Assembly: GCF_001586785.1 (NCBI RefSeq)
Contig: NZ_LUFH02000008.1
Coordinates: 20,979 to 84,978 of the forward strand
Origin: Sphaerospermopsis aphanizomenoides BCCUSP55
Lineage (GTDB): Bacteria > Cyanobacteriota > Cyanobacteriia > Cyanobacteriales > Nostocaceae
Length of the DNA: 64,000 nt
Direction of reading: 5' to 3'
The position numbers were made by a program, and so were the translations under genes. The notes beneath the pieces were generated by a model, which was not told the origin of the DNA, did no database searches, and saw nothing but the letters and a program-made list of their open reading frames with translations. Below, piece by piece: positions 23,848 to 34,295 of this stretch (position 1 is its first letter; each line of letters begins with the position of its first letter).

Positions 23848-25367
23848 TTTATAACAGGCTGAATGGTATATTTGGAAGCGAAATCAGCAGCTTCACCAGC
23901 ACTTACCATAGCTCTGTATAATAACGCACAAACTTCTGCTCTTGTGGCAGTCTTTTTACCATTCAGCAATTTGATATTAGGATAATTGACAATTACGCCA
24001 TTTTGTGTAAGTGCGGCGATAAAATCTCGATGTTCGCTTCTAATACTGGAGGCATCACTATAAATAGATAAAATATCTTTTGTTGAACCAGTAAATTTAT
24101 AATTCAATCCTTTTGCTAATGTGATTAAAACATCTAAACGGGTGAGTTTTTGTGAGGGATTGAAGTTTTTGCTGTTGAGGATGGTAAAAAAGCCCATTTC
24201 GTAAGTTTCGCGGATAGCATCATAAGCCCAATAATCTTTAGGAACATCTCGAAATGCGATCGCATTTCTAATTTTACTTTTAATAAAGGTCTTTTGCAAC
24301 AATGCCGCTAATTGGGCGCGTGTGACTGGGGCGTTAGGACGAAATGTACCGTCGGGATAACCATCAATTATTTCCATTGCGGCCAATTCAGCAATATAAT
24401 CTTTAGCCCAGTAGTCTTTGGAAATATCAGAAAATGTAACTTGAATACCCTTCGCTACTCCTACAGAACGATATTTACTCAATAACTGATTCAGTGGAAA
24501 TGTAGAGTCTTTGCTCAGTTGAGTCAATTCTACCAAACTACCAGGATTAGCGGTTAAAGCTTTTGCTAATTTAGCATCCGTGATGCTGATGGTTTTACCT
24601 GCTAAAGCAAAATCTCCCTCGCTGAAAGATGCAGGATAAACACTGGTTTTGGCCACGTTGGAAAAACCTGCGGCTTGGTACTGAGTAATGTTGATATTTT
24701 CTGAACTTTCGAGAAAGGTAACTTTTTGATTTTTCAGTTCTGTAAAGTAGTCGTAGGCAATGGTAGCATCTCTGTCAACAATGCTATCTTCATTGTTATC
24801 AGTTCCATAAAAAACACGAACTACTTGATATTCTGTTGGGTTGGCGGATAAAACTAAGTTTACTGCTGTATGTTCGGGCAAGCACGCAAATTCTGTGTAG
24901 CCAATCAAACGGTTTTTATTATCATATAACCTGACCACGATGCGATCGCCCAATTTAAAACCATTAACAAACTTAGCTTTCTGTTTAATTTTATATTTGT
25001 AATCACCTAAAAATCTTTCTTGATAATATTTATCACCATGCTTACCTTTGATAGAAATACGGGCAATTACTTCCGAAATTGTCCCTCCAGGTTGCCAAAT
25101 ATAGAGAGTAAATCCTGATTTTTCCCTTTTTACAGAAGTAGTAGTTGTAGTTACAGTTTCCCCTTCAATAGTTGTTGTACTATCTGTGTCTACTGCTTCA
25201 GAAGTAGGGTTTTGTGCTAAAAGCTGCTTATTCTCACCATGAGATGTTGATGCGACTGTAGCAAATAAATCTGATGCTGCCAAAGTAGAATCTGTTGGTG
25301 ACAACGCTATGACAGAAACTACAGCAATAACAACTTTCTTAAAATGTGTTAATCTACTTAAAATCAT
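23835..25367 (-). CDS. Secreted S-layer-homology (SLH) domain protein
   Basis: 510 residues. An N-terminal signal peptide (about 1-31, VVIAVVSVIALSPTDSTLAA) is followed by a Thr-rich spacer and an unassigned beta-rich domain (about 80-300). Three SLH repeats fill the C-terminus (about 315-370, 376-435, 440-500): FSDISKDYWAKDYIAELAAM with GYPDGTFRPNAPVTRAQLA, FRDVPKDYWAYDAIRETYEM, and a divergent third. SLH domains bind secondary cell-wall polymers or peptidoglycan; in cyanobacteria they also occur in outer-membrane porins, but here they are C-terminal and no long porin barrel follows. The stop codon lies in a CACCTGT tract, so the last residues (KGDR) are partly repeat-coded. Confidence 0.88.
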   Translation of the reverse strand: MILSRLTHFKKVVIAVVSVIALSPTDSTLAASDLFATVASTSHGENKQLLAQNPTSEAVDTDSTTTIEGETVTTTTTSVKREKSGFTLYIWQPGGTISEVIARISIKGKHGDKYYQERFLGDYKYKIKQKAKFVNGFKLGDRIVVRLYDNKNRLIGYTEFACLPEHTAVNLVLSANPTEYQVVRVFYGTDNNEDSIVDRDATIAYDYFTELKNQKVTFLESSENINITQYQAAGFSNVAKTSVYPASFSEGDFALAGKTISITDAKLAKALTANPGSLVELTQLSKDSTFPLNQLLSKYRSVGVAKGIQVTFSDISKDYWAKDYIAELAAMEIIDGYPDGTFRPNAPVTRAQLAALLQKTFIKSKIRNAIAFRDVPKDYWAYDAIRETYEMGFFTILNSKNFNPSQKLTRLDVLITLAKGLNYKFTGSTKDILSIYSDASSIRSEHRDFIAALTQNGVIVNYPNIKLLNGKKTATRAEVCALLYRAMVSAGEAADFASKYTIQPVIKGDR

Positions 25368-25559
25368 GGTATTTATCTCACACCGTACTTATACACCTAG
25401 AATGTTAAGTATATAACAAGTTACTTAAAATATTCCGGTTTTGATCTAGGTGAAACTTACAGGTGATAGTGTACGCCATATATAGCTTTTTCCCTAATGT
25501 TTTGTCTAGAATCCTAGGAGGATTAATATAAAGAAATAATAATTTAGGAATCTTAACTA

Positions 25560-26462
25560 ATGACGATAACAACTCAGGACTTACAAACATTAGAAAAACA
25601 GCTTTGGACTTGGCGAGATTACAAAATTCAATACACTGTCATGGGTAGCGGTCAGCCTTTGGTGCTAATTCATGGTTTTGGCGCTTCCATCGGTCACTGG
25701 CGCAAAAATATTCCCGTTTTAGCTAATGCTGGATATCGCGTCTTTGCTGTGGATTTGTTGGGTTTTGGTGGTTCTGATAAAGCAGCCATAGATTATAACA
25801 TGGAAGTGTGGGCAGAACTATTGCAAGATTTTTATTATGCACATATTCACACACCAGCTATATTTATTGGTAATTCCATTGGCGCACTTTTGAGTTTAAT
25901 GATTTTAGCCCAATACCCAGAAATCGCCTGTGGTGGTGTGTTAATTAACTCTGCGGGTGGCTTGAGTCATCGTCCCCATGAATTAAACCCAGTTTTGCGG
26001 ATTTTCATGGCCACTTTTCACAAGTTGGTAGCTAACCCCATCACAGGTAAATTCATTTTTAACCGCATTCGCCAAAAATCGCAAATTCGCCGCACATTGT
26101 ATCAAGTATACTGCGATCGCAATGCTGTCACAGATGAATTAGTTGATATACTTTATACGCCATCCTGTGATCCCGGAGCGCAACAAGTTTTTGCTTCCAT
26201 CCTCACTGCACCTCCTGGTCCTACTCTAGAGGAATTATTGCCAAAAGTAGAATATCCTCTATTAGTAATTTGGGGTGCTAATGATCCTTGGACACCAATT
26301 ACAGGGGCGAAAATTTACGAAGAAGCACGTGAAAATGGCAAAGATATCAAAATCCTATCTATCCCCGATGCCGGTCATTGTCCCCATGACGAAGTTCCAG
26401 ATATCGTCAATGCTCAAATTCTTCATTGGTTAGCACACAAAGCTGTGGAATTGGTAGGTTGA
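25560..26462 (+). CDS. Alpha/beta hydrolase
   Basis: 300 residues, one alpha/beta-hydrolase fold. The oxyanion HGFGAS motif follows strand 3, the nucleophile elbow is GNSIGA, the acid is in WGANDPWTP and the His in DAGHCPHDE, so the catalytic triad is complete. A cap (about 140-225) is Pro/Phe-rich. No signal peptide. Similar cyanobacterial proteins are annotated only as alpha/beta hydrolases; chlorophyll-related or lipid ester substrates are possible but unproven. The ATG at 25560 opens the frame. It stands alone, divergent from the SLH gene. Confidence 0.88.
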   Translation: MTITTQDLQTLEKQLWTWRDYKIQYTVMGSGQPLVLIHGFGASIGHWRKNIPVLANAGYRVFAVDLLGFGGSDKAAIDYNMEVWAELLQDFYYAHIHTPAIFIGNSIGALLSLMILAQYPEIACGGVLINSAGGLSHRPHELNPVLRIFMATFHKLVANPITGKFIFNRIRQKSQIRRTLYQVYCDRNAVTDELVDILYTPSCDPGAQQVFASILTAPPGPTLEELLPKVEYPLLVIWGANDPWTPITGAKIYEEARENGKDIKILSIPDAGHCPHDEVPDIVNAQILHWLAHKAVELVG

Positions 26463-26607
26463 AACGCAAAAACTATCTGGAATTGATCATTGGTAATAGG
26501 TAATAGGTAATAGGAGAAAAACATTACCCATTACCTAATTCTTATATGCAGGGGAAATGATATTTTTTCTTAACTAAAGATTGACAGAAATAAACTTGTG
26601 TGTATAT

Positions 26608-27627
26608 ATGATGGAGTTTGACATCAATCATGGATATGACAAGACAGTTCTTAAGAAGAATTATCCAGATTTTACCGCTGTTGGCTATCAAGTAATTCAA
26701 GAATTAGGACATAATCGAGAAGGAGGACGCATTACTTACTTAGCACATCATCTTCACTCTCACCAAAAAGTAGTAATTAAAGAATTCTCGTTTGCAAATA
26801 TGACTACTGATTGGTCTGGTGTGAAAGCTTATGAACGAGAAATTCAACTTTTGCAGCAATTGAATCATCCCCGCATCCCTCGTTATCTAGATTCTTTTGA
26901 AAAACCAGGTTTTTTCTATTTAATCCAGGAATATAAAAAAGCACCATCATTAGCTGCCAGACGCTGCTTTCATCCTGAAGAAATCAAACAAATTGCTTTG
27001 TCAATTTTAGATATTTTAGTTTATCTACAACAACAAAACCCTCCTATAATTCATCGAGATATTAAACCAGCAAATATTTTAGTTGATGAAAAATTAAATG
27101 TTTATCTTGTTGATTTTGGTTTAGCAAAAATACAAGATACAGAAGTTGATTTGAGTACCTTTGTCACAGGCACTCCTGGTTTTATTCCCCCCGAAGAACA
27201 AATTGGTCTGGGATTAACAAAAGCTTCAGATTTATATAGTTTAGGCACAACTTTAATTTGCTTATTAACTAATACCCATGCCGCTGATATTTGTACATTA
27301 ATTGATGCTAACTATCGCTTCAATTTTCAACAATTACTACCTTATATCAGTCCGGCTTTTCGCTCATGGTTAAAGAAAATGGTAGAATCTAATCACAAGC
27401 GTCGTTATGCCAACGCGGCGGACGCTTTACAGGAACTTAAGCCGATGCGAGTGCTGAATTCTGGGAACAAAATAGATAATTTACTTGCATTCATACAACA
27501 GAGAAAAAGTATAGCTATGCTGGGTTTAGCCACATTAGGAATATTAGTTACTGTAGGAACGAATTTTATGATTTCTCAACCTGGTGATGCGATTAATTCT
27601 AATGCTCAAGTAAAACCGGATTTGTAA
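26608..27627 (+). CDS. Hanks-type serine/threonine protein kinase with C-terminal membrane segment
   Basis: About 339 residues. The kinase domain occupies roughly residues 25-270: a glycine-poor P-loop region (ELGHNREGGRITYLA), Lys in VVIKEF, HRDIKPANILVD catalytic loop, VDFGLAKIQ (DFG), and TPGFIPPEEQ in place of the usual APE. All catalytic residues are present. A juxtamembrane stretch leads to one transmembrane helix (AMLGLATLGILVTVGTNFMI) and a short tail, so the catalytic domain is cytosolic and membrane-tethered without an external sensor. Start is ATG 26608 or 26611; the frame continues back to TTG 26581. Target proteins are unknown. A GGTAATA heptad tract lies upstream (about 26490-26514) and an AAAAGTC tract downstream (27695-27727). 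Confidence 0.9.
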   Translation: MMEFDINHGYDKTVLKKNYPDFTAVGYQVIQELGHNREGGRITYLAHHLHSHQKVVIKEFSFANMTTDWSGVKAYEREIQLLQQLNHPRIPRYLDSFEKPGFFYLIQEYKKAPSLAARRCFHPEEIKQIALSILDILVYLQQQNPPIIHRDIKPANILVDEKLNVYLVDFGLAKIQDTEVDLSTFVTGTPGFIPPEEQIGLGLTKASDLYSLGTTLICLLTNTHAADICTLIDANYRFNFQQLLPYISPAFRSWLKKMVESNHKRRYANAADALQELKPMRVLNSGNKIDNLLAFIQQRKSIAMLGLATLGILVTVGTNFMISQPGDAINSNAQVKPDL

Positions 27628-27814
27628 ACATTCAGCTAATGCTGATTCTAAAAGAAGAGGGATAAGCTGTTGTGCATTTTAAATGTAAAACAGCAAGTCA
27701 AAAGTCAAAAGTCAAAAGTCAAAAGTGAAGAAAGTTTCAGGGTACTTTTCCTCAATATCGCAATATACAATCTAGCTGCACAGCAGCTTATTCCAGTTTA
27801 CATAAACAACCTTG

Positions 27815-28168
27815 CTAAAAATTAATTGTAGTCGTAATTGAGTCTGTATAATTTCCTACTTTTACATTTTGGCGAGCAGGAATAATGCCATAAATTGTTA
27901 CAGTTCCAGTAAGATTAGAACTTGTGTAGTGTTGATTACTTGTACCGTCTCCCCAAATATTTTGTCCTGCTGCATCTAGGTAAAGATTGTAATTAAGTGA
28001 ATCATTAATACTACGTAATTGGCGGGGATTATAAGAAGCAGCATTACCTTGACTTAGGTCAATGGTAATTGAAGTGGGAGGGGGACTTGCTGACGAGCAA
28101 TCATAATTTATGCTACCTGTAGAAGTTGTAGATATATTATTAAAAACATCATAAGCACCAAAGTCCAA
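27815..28168 (-). pseudogene. N-terminally truncated spore-coat-U (SCPU) domain pilin
   Basis: 117 codons starting abruptly at DFGAYDVFNN, which is the middle of the first SCPU strand pair (compare LSFGAYDPLSG in the intact paralogue at 29.8-30.4 kb). The C-terminal half is well preserved and ends VGNYTDSITTTINF. The signal peptide and first ~45 residues are missing. The stub is joined out of frame to the N-terminal part of the usher gene, consistent with a deletion that removed the rest of the usher and the start of this pilin gene. It is unlikely to be exported. Confidence 0.75.
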
Positions 28169-28841
28169 ATTCCCTAGATATACTCACACCTCCAAAAAAC
28201 AGTGAACCTCCCAAATTACCTGTATTAGCAAAGGAATCTCCAAATACCCAGCGCTGCAAATTTTTAGGATTATCTAAGGTAAAATTCGTTAAGCCCCGCA
28301 CAACATCACCGTCTGTCTTCCGTGAACAACTGCTATAGAGCAGGTTGCCATTCACACTTAAGCCAGATTCACCAAAAAATGTATAATTATTTAACTTTTC
28401 CCCATCTAGAGGGATATTAAAAGCATAATTTAAAAAAGCACTAGTGTCTTTACTAGAAACAATATTGCTGGGTGGCTTATTTCCTAAGTGTAAAGAAGTA
28501 GTACCTAGTAAATCAGGTTGCGCTGTTATTTGCAGGGTTAAAGCTTTTTCGTCAAAATTATAGCTCAGCCCAGAAGTTAGGGAAGCCAGAGAGACATAAA
28601 TTTCATTCTTAATAGTTTCCTGAACACCGGAGAAGCCTTTCAAACCTACTTTTTCTAGATCCAAACGGCGAATCAGAATGTCTTTTTCCCGAAGGATCAC
28701 AAAAACTTCTCCTTGGGCAATCTGGTTAACAGTTAGTTCTAATATTGCCTTTTGGTCTTGTACTGCCATTGCAGGGGTAAATACAAGAATAAAACTTAAA
28801 AAAAATACACAGATAAAATTTAATAAATATTGAACCTCCAT
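28149..28841 (-). pseudogene. Truncated fimbrial outer-membrane usher
   Basis: 230 codons: a signal peptide (YLLNFICVFFLSFILVFTPA), then the usher N-terminal region (AQGEVFVILREKDILIRRLD, GLKGFSGVQ, SYNFDEKALTLQI) up to the first barrel strands (FGESGLSVNGNLLYSS; VFGDSFANTG). Full ushers have about 750-850 residues including a 24-strand barrel and plug; this frame ends just after SISREFGL, where the sequence switches to SCPU pilin in another frame. No pore can be formed. Gene order chaperone-usher-pilin on one strand is typical of spore-coat-U secretion loci. Confidence 0.78.
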
Positions 28842-28880
28842 GAGATTTAACTCACTTTATAAACTTAGATAATTGGTTGT

Positions 28881-29657
28881 TTATTTTGATGCAGTGCAAG
28901 CATTTTTAGGCATTTCACTTCTTTCTGTCAAAACTTTATTATTTGTTTTAACTTCCAGCACTAAAGTTTGAGTTTTGTTACATTCTTGGGTAGGAATTTT
29001 CAGAGCATAGGGTTGAGATATACCAGCAAGTATATACCAACCATTGCGCTGTTGATCAAATACACTCTTACCAGATCCATCCAAACCTTTAACCCGAATT
29101 TTTTGAGCAACAAAGTGAGTATTACCAGTATTTTTCAGGTGGAAATATAGATGACTATTGCTAATATTGATATTTTCAATCTTTCCATCTATAACCTGTT
29201 GACTAGGTTGCAGAAAAATCGGAATTCCCAATTTGGTCAAAACACGAATTTCATTTTTTTTATTCGGTGTTTTTGGTGGTGGTAGTTCTTCAACGAAAAT
29301 ACGGTAAGTTTTTTCCACTGCACCTACAGGAACTAAAGTTCCCACACGCACGCTGCGTTGTTCCCCAGGATTTAAGGGAAATAAACCAGGAAAGGCAACT
29401 ATATCTTCTGTTGCAGCGAGTTGCATTTCACCTTTAGCATCTTGACTCCAAGCATAGGTTTTTAGCTGAAAGCGTAAAGGTTCATTACTATCATTATGTA
29501 CAGTGAGAACTTGATTAGAAACTTTACTAGATAAAGAAACTTGCACAGGACTTACTTGAAAGTTACTCCCCCAAGCTTTTTGTACTTGATTTAGCCCTAG
29601 ACCAGTTAGTAAACTCAAAAATACGAACCTGGTTATTTTTTGGTGGAAATCAAACAT
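28881..29657 (-). CDS. Fimbrial/SCPU periplasmic chaperone
   Basis: 258 residues with a signal peptide (about 1-30) and two immunoglobulin-like domains of PapD-type chaperones. The first has FQVSPVQVSLSSKVSNQVLT, LKTYAWSQD and FPLNPGEQRSVRVG; the second begins near ILTKLGIPIFLQPS. A donor-strand-type alternating hydrophobic stretch is visible. Such chaperones fold pilin subunits in the periplasm and deliver them to the usher. The gene looks intact, but the usher encoded 40 bp downstream is truncated, so the pathway is probably non-functional unless another usher exists. Confidence 0.85.
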   Translation of the reverse strand: MFDFHQKITRFVFLSLLTGLGLNQVQKAWGSNFQVSPVQVSLSSKVSNQVLTVHNDSNEPLRFQLKTYAWSQDAKGEMQLAATEDIVAFPGLFPLNPGEQRSVRVGTLVPVGAVEKTYRIFVEELPPPKTPNKKNEIRVLTKLGIPIFLQPSQQVIDGKIENINISNSHLYFHLKNTGNTHFVAQKIRVKGLDGSGKSVFDQQRNGWYILAGISQPYALKIPTQECNKTQTLVLEVKTNNKVLTERSEMPKNACTASK

Positions 29658-29713
29658 AATTTTATTTTGGCAGAATGCGAATTTTGCTCCCTTAGTTGAT
29701 TAATTGAAGATGC

Positions 29714-29731
29714 GGGCGGAATTACCCGCCC
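29714..29731 (-). terminator. GC-rich hairpin between SCPU pilin and chaperone genes
   Basis: GGGCGG and CCGCCC pair around a 6 nt loop; no clear T-tract follows. It may attenuate read-through from the pilin gene into chaperone/usher, which would keep subunit expression higher. It could also be a dispersed palindromic repeat. Confidence 0.4.
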
Positions 29732-29831
29732 AACAAAAACAATTGATTATCATAAGTAAAGATTGATAGTGCTGAACTTAGGAACTATTAACTGCATCTA
29801 TCATCCTATATAGCACTGTAAACATATATGA

Positions 29832-30353
29832 CTAGAAACTAACTGTAGCTGTTACGGTGTCAGTATAACTACCTGCGGAAACGTTTTGACCGCTGGTAAC
29901 TCTACCATAAATAGTATTAGTTTGGGCTGTACCATTACCCGTTTGTGAAAGACCTGATCCTGCCGTATTTCCCCAAACCGTTGCGTGACCTGCATCTTTG
30001 TACAGTGAGTATGATAAATAGTTAGTTCCAGCATCTTTCAAGCGACGTAAAGGAGCAGCATCAGTAGAACCAGTATCGGCATTGCTACCTTGACCTAACA
30101 TAATCACAGCACTAGCACCATTTGTACAAGTTATTGTTACAGCTCCAGTTCCATCTAAAGGACTAGAAGCATTACCACTTAATGGATCATAAGCTCCAAA
30201 AGATAGAGCTGAAGTAGAGATGGTGCAATTGGCGGTGACAGAAGCGGAAGCAGAAAGGTTAGCAGTTGATGTACCAGCCATTGCGGGAGCAGTTGCAGCA
30301 ACGATAGAACCAGCAACGAGTAATGCAGAGGCTAAGGAAAAACGACGTAACAT
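29832..30353 (-). CDS. Spore-coat-U (SCPU) domain secreted pilin subunit
   Basis: 173 residues with a clear signal peptide (about 1-26, LASALLVAGSIVAATAPAMA). One SCPU domain follows: SVTANCTISTSALSFGAYDP, a central CTNGASAVIML strand and a C-terminal VTSGQNVSAGSYTDTVTATVSF. Two cysteines (in NCTIS and TCTNG) can form the conserved disulfide. SCPU proteins are secreted by archaic chaperone-usher systems and form surface fibres. It is the first gene of a leftward chaperone-usher locus; the downstream usher and second pilin are broken, so secretion is doubtful although this gene is intact. Confidence 0.88.
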   Translation of the reverse strand: MLRRFSLASALLVAGSIVAATAPAMAGTSTANLSASASVTANCTISTSALSFGAYDPLSGNASSPLDGTGAVTITCTNGASAVIMLGQGSNADTGSTDAAPLRRLKDAGTNYLSYSLYKDAGHATVWGNTAGSGLSQTGNGTAQTNTIYGRVTSGQNVSAGSYTDTVTATVSF

Positions 30354-30867
30354 AGTAAATTTATCCCAACAACTAAGATTTTAGGCTTGATTACAGTGAT
30401 GAGGCTGCAAAAATAACTTTAACTTTTGATTGGTGTAAAATTAGCCTTACTCAATCCTAACTTTTCCTAACTTGACATTAGGGAATGCAAAACCCAGATG
30501 CTCTATATTGGAAGGTTTTTAGATTAGAGAGTAATTTATTGACCGCAATTTTAAAGCCAGAGTTTTTACGTATCCTTTTCACTATCTCAAACAGTACAAT
30601 TTTGTTTAATGTCTGCAAATCGTGAAAAAACTGAATATTTTCACATCCATCTTCTGTTAATATACGTAGATAAATATATAGTAAATATCAGCATATTCAT
30701 GCAATTTTCGTTTCAAACTATCCTACTCAACGCAAAGATGAAAGATGTAATACAGGAATCCTATATCATTTGTTAGCAGATGATCTGGCCTGTCTCATAG
30801 CATATCTTGAATAAAAATAGTATTATTAAGAACTGTTTCACAGTGCAACTTTCCCCAGCCTGTCAAT
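30354..30867. other. Divergent intergenic region, SCPU locus / uvrA
   Basis: AT-rich, no supportable ORF. It should contain promoters for the pilin gene and uvrA. I saw no convincing LexA-type palindrome near uvrA. Confidence 0.6.
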
Positions 30868-33810
30868 ATGTCAGAACACCTAGCAACATCTTTAAGCGAT
30901 CGCCTCCCCTATCCCCAAAATAGCCAAAATACTATTCGCATTCGGGGCGCTAGGCAGCATAATCTGAAAAATATTGATTTGGAATTACCCCGTGACCAGT
31001 TAATTGTGTTTACTGGTGTGTCTGGTTCGGGTAAGTCTTCTTTGGCGTTTGATACCATCTTTGCAGAAGGTCAACGGCGTTATGTAGAATCTCTGAGTGC
31101 TTATGCACGGCAATTTCTGGGACAATTGGATAAACCAGATGTGGAAGCGATAGAAGGTTTAAGTCCCGCGATTTCCATTGACCAAAAATCAACTTCCCAT
31201 AATCCCCGTTCGACGGTGGGAACAGTCACGGAAATTTATGATTATCTACGGTTGCTCTATGGTCGCGCTGGTGAACCCCATTGTCCGAAATGCGATCGCT
31301 CTATTGCACCCCAAACCATTGATGAGATGTGCGATCGCATCTTCGCACTTCCCGACCGTACCCGTTTCCAAATTCTGGCACCTGTCGTCCGGGGGAAAAA
31401 GGGAACTCACCGCAAACTCATATCTAGTTTAGCTGCTCAAGGATTTGCTCGCGTGAGGGTAAATGGAGAGGTTTTAGAACTCTCAGATTCTATCGAGTTA
31501 GATAAAAATATTACACATAATATAGAACTAGTTATTGACAGGTTAGTTAAAAAAGACGGAATTCAAGAACGTTTAGTCGATTCTCTTACTACTTGTCTTA
31601 AGCAATCCCACGGTATTAGCATAATTGAGGTATTAAATGATACCTCTAATAAGGTAACGCAGGAGCGACAACATAGTAAGTATATAGAAAATGGGGGAGA
31701 AAGTCAAGGTATTTCCGAACAGGAATTACCGATAGAAATGGTATTTTCAGAAAACTTTGCTTGTCCAGAACATGGGGCAGTAATGGAAGAATTATCACCA
31801 CGATTATTTTCTTTTAATTCTCCCTATGGTGCTTGTCCCCATTGTCATGGGATTGGCACTTTAAGAAGATTTGCTCCCGAATTGGTGATACCTAACCCCG
31901 ATTCACCTATGTATGCAGCGATCGCCCCTTGGTCAGAAAAGGAAAATTCCTATTATTTAGAGTTGCTATATAGTTTAGGACAAACTTATGGGTTTGAATT
32001 ACAAACTCAGTGGAGTAAGTTAACACCAGAACAGCAACAAATAGTTTTGCATGGAGAAGAGAAACGAACCGCAGAGGCACAGAGGACGCAGAGTTTTAAA
32101 GGCGTGATTCCGATTTTGCAAAGACAATATGAAGGGGGAACGGAGTTAGTTAAACAGAAATTAGAAGAATATTTAATAGACCAACCTTGTGAAGTTTGTG
32201 GAGGCAAAAGATTAAAACCAGAAGCCTTAGCCGTGAAGTTGGGACAATATGGAATATTAGATTTAACCAGCGTTTCCATTCGGGAATGTCGGGAAAGAAT
32301 CGAAAATTTAAAATTGACACCCCGACAAATGCAAATAGCTGACTTAGTTTTAAGGGAAGTTAAAGCCAGATTACAATTTTTATTAGATGTCGGCTTAGAT
32401 TATCTCACCTTAGATCGTCCAGCCATGACATTATCCGGTGGAGAAGCTCAACGAATTAGATTAGCCACACAAATCGGTTCTGGGTTAACAGGAGTTCTCT
32501 ACGTTTTAGACGAACCAAGTATTGGTTTGCATCAAAGAGATAACGGACGTTTGTTAAAAACCCTAACCAAATTACGCGATTTAGGAAATACATTAATAGT
32601 CGTAGAACACGACGAAGAAACCATTCGTGCAGCCAATCATATAGTTGATATTGGACCCGGTGCAGGAATTCATGGGGGAAATATCATTGCTCAGGGAAAT
32701 TTAGAGGATTTATTAAACGCCGAAGCTTCATTAACTGGTGCTTACTTATCAGGAAGACGAGTTATTCACACACCAGGAAAAAGAAGAGAAGGAAACGGTA
32801 GAACTTTAACAATTAAAAACGCCCATCGTAACAACCTGAGAAATATAGATGTAGAAATTCCCTTGGGTAAACTTGTTGCTGTTACCGGCGTTTCTGGTTC
32901 AGGAAAATCTACCTTAATCAATGAACTACTTTATCCAGCTTTACAACATCATCTATTAAAAAGAGTTCCTTTCCCCAAAGATATTGATGAAATCAAAGGT
33001 TTAAACTGCGTTGACAAAGCCATTGTCATCGACCAATCACCCATAGGCAGAACACCCCGTTCTAACCCCGCAACTTACACCGGAGTTTTCGACATTATTC
33101 GAGATGTATTTTCCCAAACCATCGAAGCCAAAACCAGAGGATATAAACCAGGACAATTTTCTTTTAACGTCAAAGGTGGTAGATGTGAAGCTTGTAGTGG
33201 ACAAGGTGTAAACGTCATAGAAATGAACTTTTTACCTGACGTTTACGTGCAGTGCGAAGTTTGTAAAGGTGCAAGATATAACCGGGAAACATTACAAGTT
33301 AAATATAAAGATAAATCAATTTCCGATGTTCTCAACATGACCGTTGAAGAAGCATTAGCATTTTGTGAAAACATTCCCAAAGCTGTCACCAGATTACAAA
33401 CCTTAGTTGATGTTGGTTTAGGTTACGTGCAGTTAGGACAACCAGCCACAACCTTATCCGGTGGTGAAGCGCAACGGGTGAAATTAGCCACAGAATTATC
33501 TCGACGTGCAACAGGGAAGACACTTTATTTAATTGATGAACCAACAACAGGTTTGTCCTTTTACGATGTGCATAAATTATTGGATGTTTTACAAAGATTG
33601 GTAGATAAAGGAAATTCGATTTTAGTGATTGAACATAATTTAGATGTCATTCGTTGTTCTGATTGGGTAATAGATTTGGGACCAGAAGGAGGAGATAAAG
33701 GAGGAGAAATTATTGTTGCCGGAACACCAGAAGAAGTTGCCAAAAATCAGCGTTCTTATACTGGGGAATATTTGAGGCAGGTGTTGAAGCAATATCCGGC
33801 AGTTGTCTGA
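30868..33810 (+). CDS. uvrA: Excinuclease ABC subunit A
   Basis: 980 residues, the full length of UvrA, the damage-recognition ATPase of nucleotide excision repair. Two ABC modules are visible: Walker [10 protein letters not shown] (about 50) and GVSGSGKST (about 675), signature LSGGEAQR twice, and zinc-binding CPKC/CPHC, CEVCGG and CEACSGQG clusters. The segment [16 protein letters not shown] near residue 400 is encoded by a 'cgcagaggcacagaggacgcagag' type repeat that also occurs in cobN and just after uvrA, so part of this variable linker is of repeat origin. Start is ATG 30868. Not in an operon. Confidence 0.97.
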   Translation: MSEHLATSLSDRLPYPQNSQNTIRIRGARQHNLKNIDLELPRDQLIVFTGVSGSGKSSLAFDTIFAEGQRRYVESLSAYARQFLGQLDKPDVEAIEGLSPAISIDQKSTSHNPRSTVGTVTEIYDYLRLLYGRAGEPHCPKCDRSIAPQTIDEMCDRIFALPDRTRFQILAPVVRGKKGTHRKLISSLAAQGFARVRVNGEVLELSDSIELDKNITHNIELVIDRLVKKDGIQERLVDSLTTCLKQSHGISIIEVLNDTSNKVTQERQHSKYIENGGESQGISEQELPIEMVFSENFACPEHGAVMEELSPRLFSFNSPYGACPHCHGIGTLRRFAPELVIPNPDSPMYAAIAPWSEKENSYYLELLYSLGQTYGFELQTQWSKLTPEQQQIVLHGEEKRTAEAQRTQSFKGVIPILQRQYEGGTELVKQKLEEYLIDQPCEVCGGKRLKPEALAVKLGQYGILDLTSVSIRECRERIENLKLTPRQMQIADLVLREVKARLQFLLDVGLDYLTLDRPAMTLSGGEAQRIRLATQIGSGLTGVLYVLDEPSIGLHQRDNGRLLKTLTKLRDLGNTLIVVEHDEETIRAANHIVDIGPGAGIHGGNIIAQGNLEDLLNAEASLTGAYLSGRRVIHTPGKRREGNGRTLTIKNAHRNNLRNIDVEIPLGKLVAVTGVSGSGKSTLINELLYPALQHHLLKRVPFPKDIDEIKGLNCVDKAIVIDQSPIGRTPRSNPATYTGVFDIIRDVFSQTIEAKTRGYKPGQFSFNVKGGRCEACSGQGVNVIEMNFLPDVYVQCEVCKGARYNRETLQVKYKDKSISDVLNMTVEEALAFCENIPKAVTRLQTLVDVGLGYVQLGQPATTLSGGEAQRVKLATELSRRATGKTLYLIDEPTTGLSFYDVHKLLDVLQRLVDKGNSILVIEHNLDVIRCSDWVIDLGPEGGDKGGEIIVAGTPEEVAKNQRSYTGEYLRQVLKQYPAVV

Positions 33811-34295
33811 ATCAAAACCCTTAAAAACTCTTCCTCTGTGTCCTCTGTGCCTCTGCGGTTCGTTTCATAAATCTTAAATTCTCACGCAAAGACGCAAAAG
33901 AAGAAAGGAAGAAAGAGAAATTATCATATTCAGTTACCAAGTCAGCGATCGCACTTCTGAGAATTGTTTAAAAATTTCAGGACTTAAACTACCTGATAAT
34001 TAAACCTTTTACGAATAGCTGCTATTACTTGAGTTTCTTCAGGTGTAATTACTCCATCTAAATTAGCAATTTTTTCACATTTGACTTTGCAAGTTCGCTA
34101 TTATTAGACTGGTTCATAAATTTATAAGTGAAAACACTTTACATACAGAAATCGTATTTTACTTATAAATACCTGTCAATAGGCTTTAAATAAAATTAGT
34201 CAAAATTATAAGGATTTAATTTTAACTAATTAATGGTAACAATAATCCTGTAAATCCTTAAATCCTGGACATCCTGATTCTGACAAAAAAGTCAA
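33811..34295. other. Intergenic region after uvrA
   Basis: It contains a 'ctctgtgtcctctgtgcctctgcggttcgtt' type repeat just after uvrA (about 33832-33867), the inverse of the copy inside uvrA, a reading-frame stub (separate entry), and AT-rich sequence. No intact gene is seen. Confidence 0.6.
33984..34097 (-). pseudogene. Possible C-terminal remnant of a TerB-like protein
   Basis: The leftward frame reads EKIANLDGVITPEETQVIAA followed by IRKRFNYQVV and a stop. The ANLDGxIxPEE pattern is typical of TerB/DjlA-like helical domains. Stops lie upstream and there is no start codon. The stretch is too short for a firm family call. Confidence 0.35.

Noticed and set aside
27815..28168. Intact small secreted SCPU protein
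   Set aside because: It lacks the signal peptide and the first strand, and its start lies at a deletion junction inside the usher gene.
30790..30867. LexA box for uvrA
   Set aside because: Only a loose TAGTATTATTAAGAACT-like string is present; the AGTACnnnTGTACT-type palindrome is absent.
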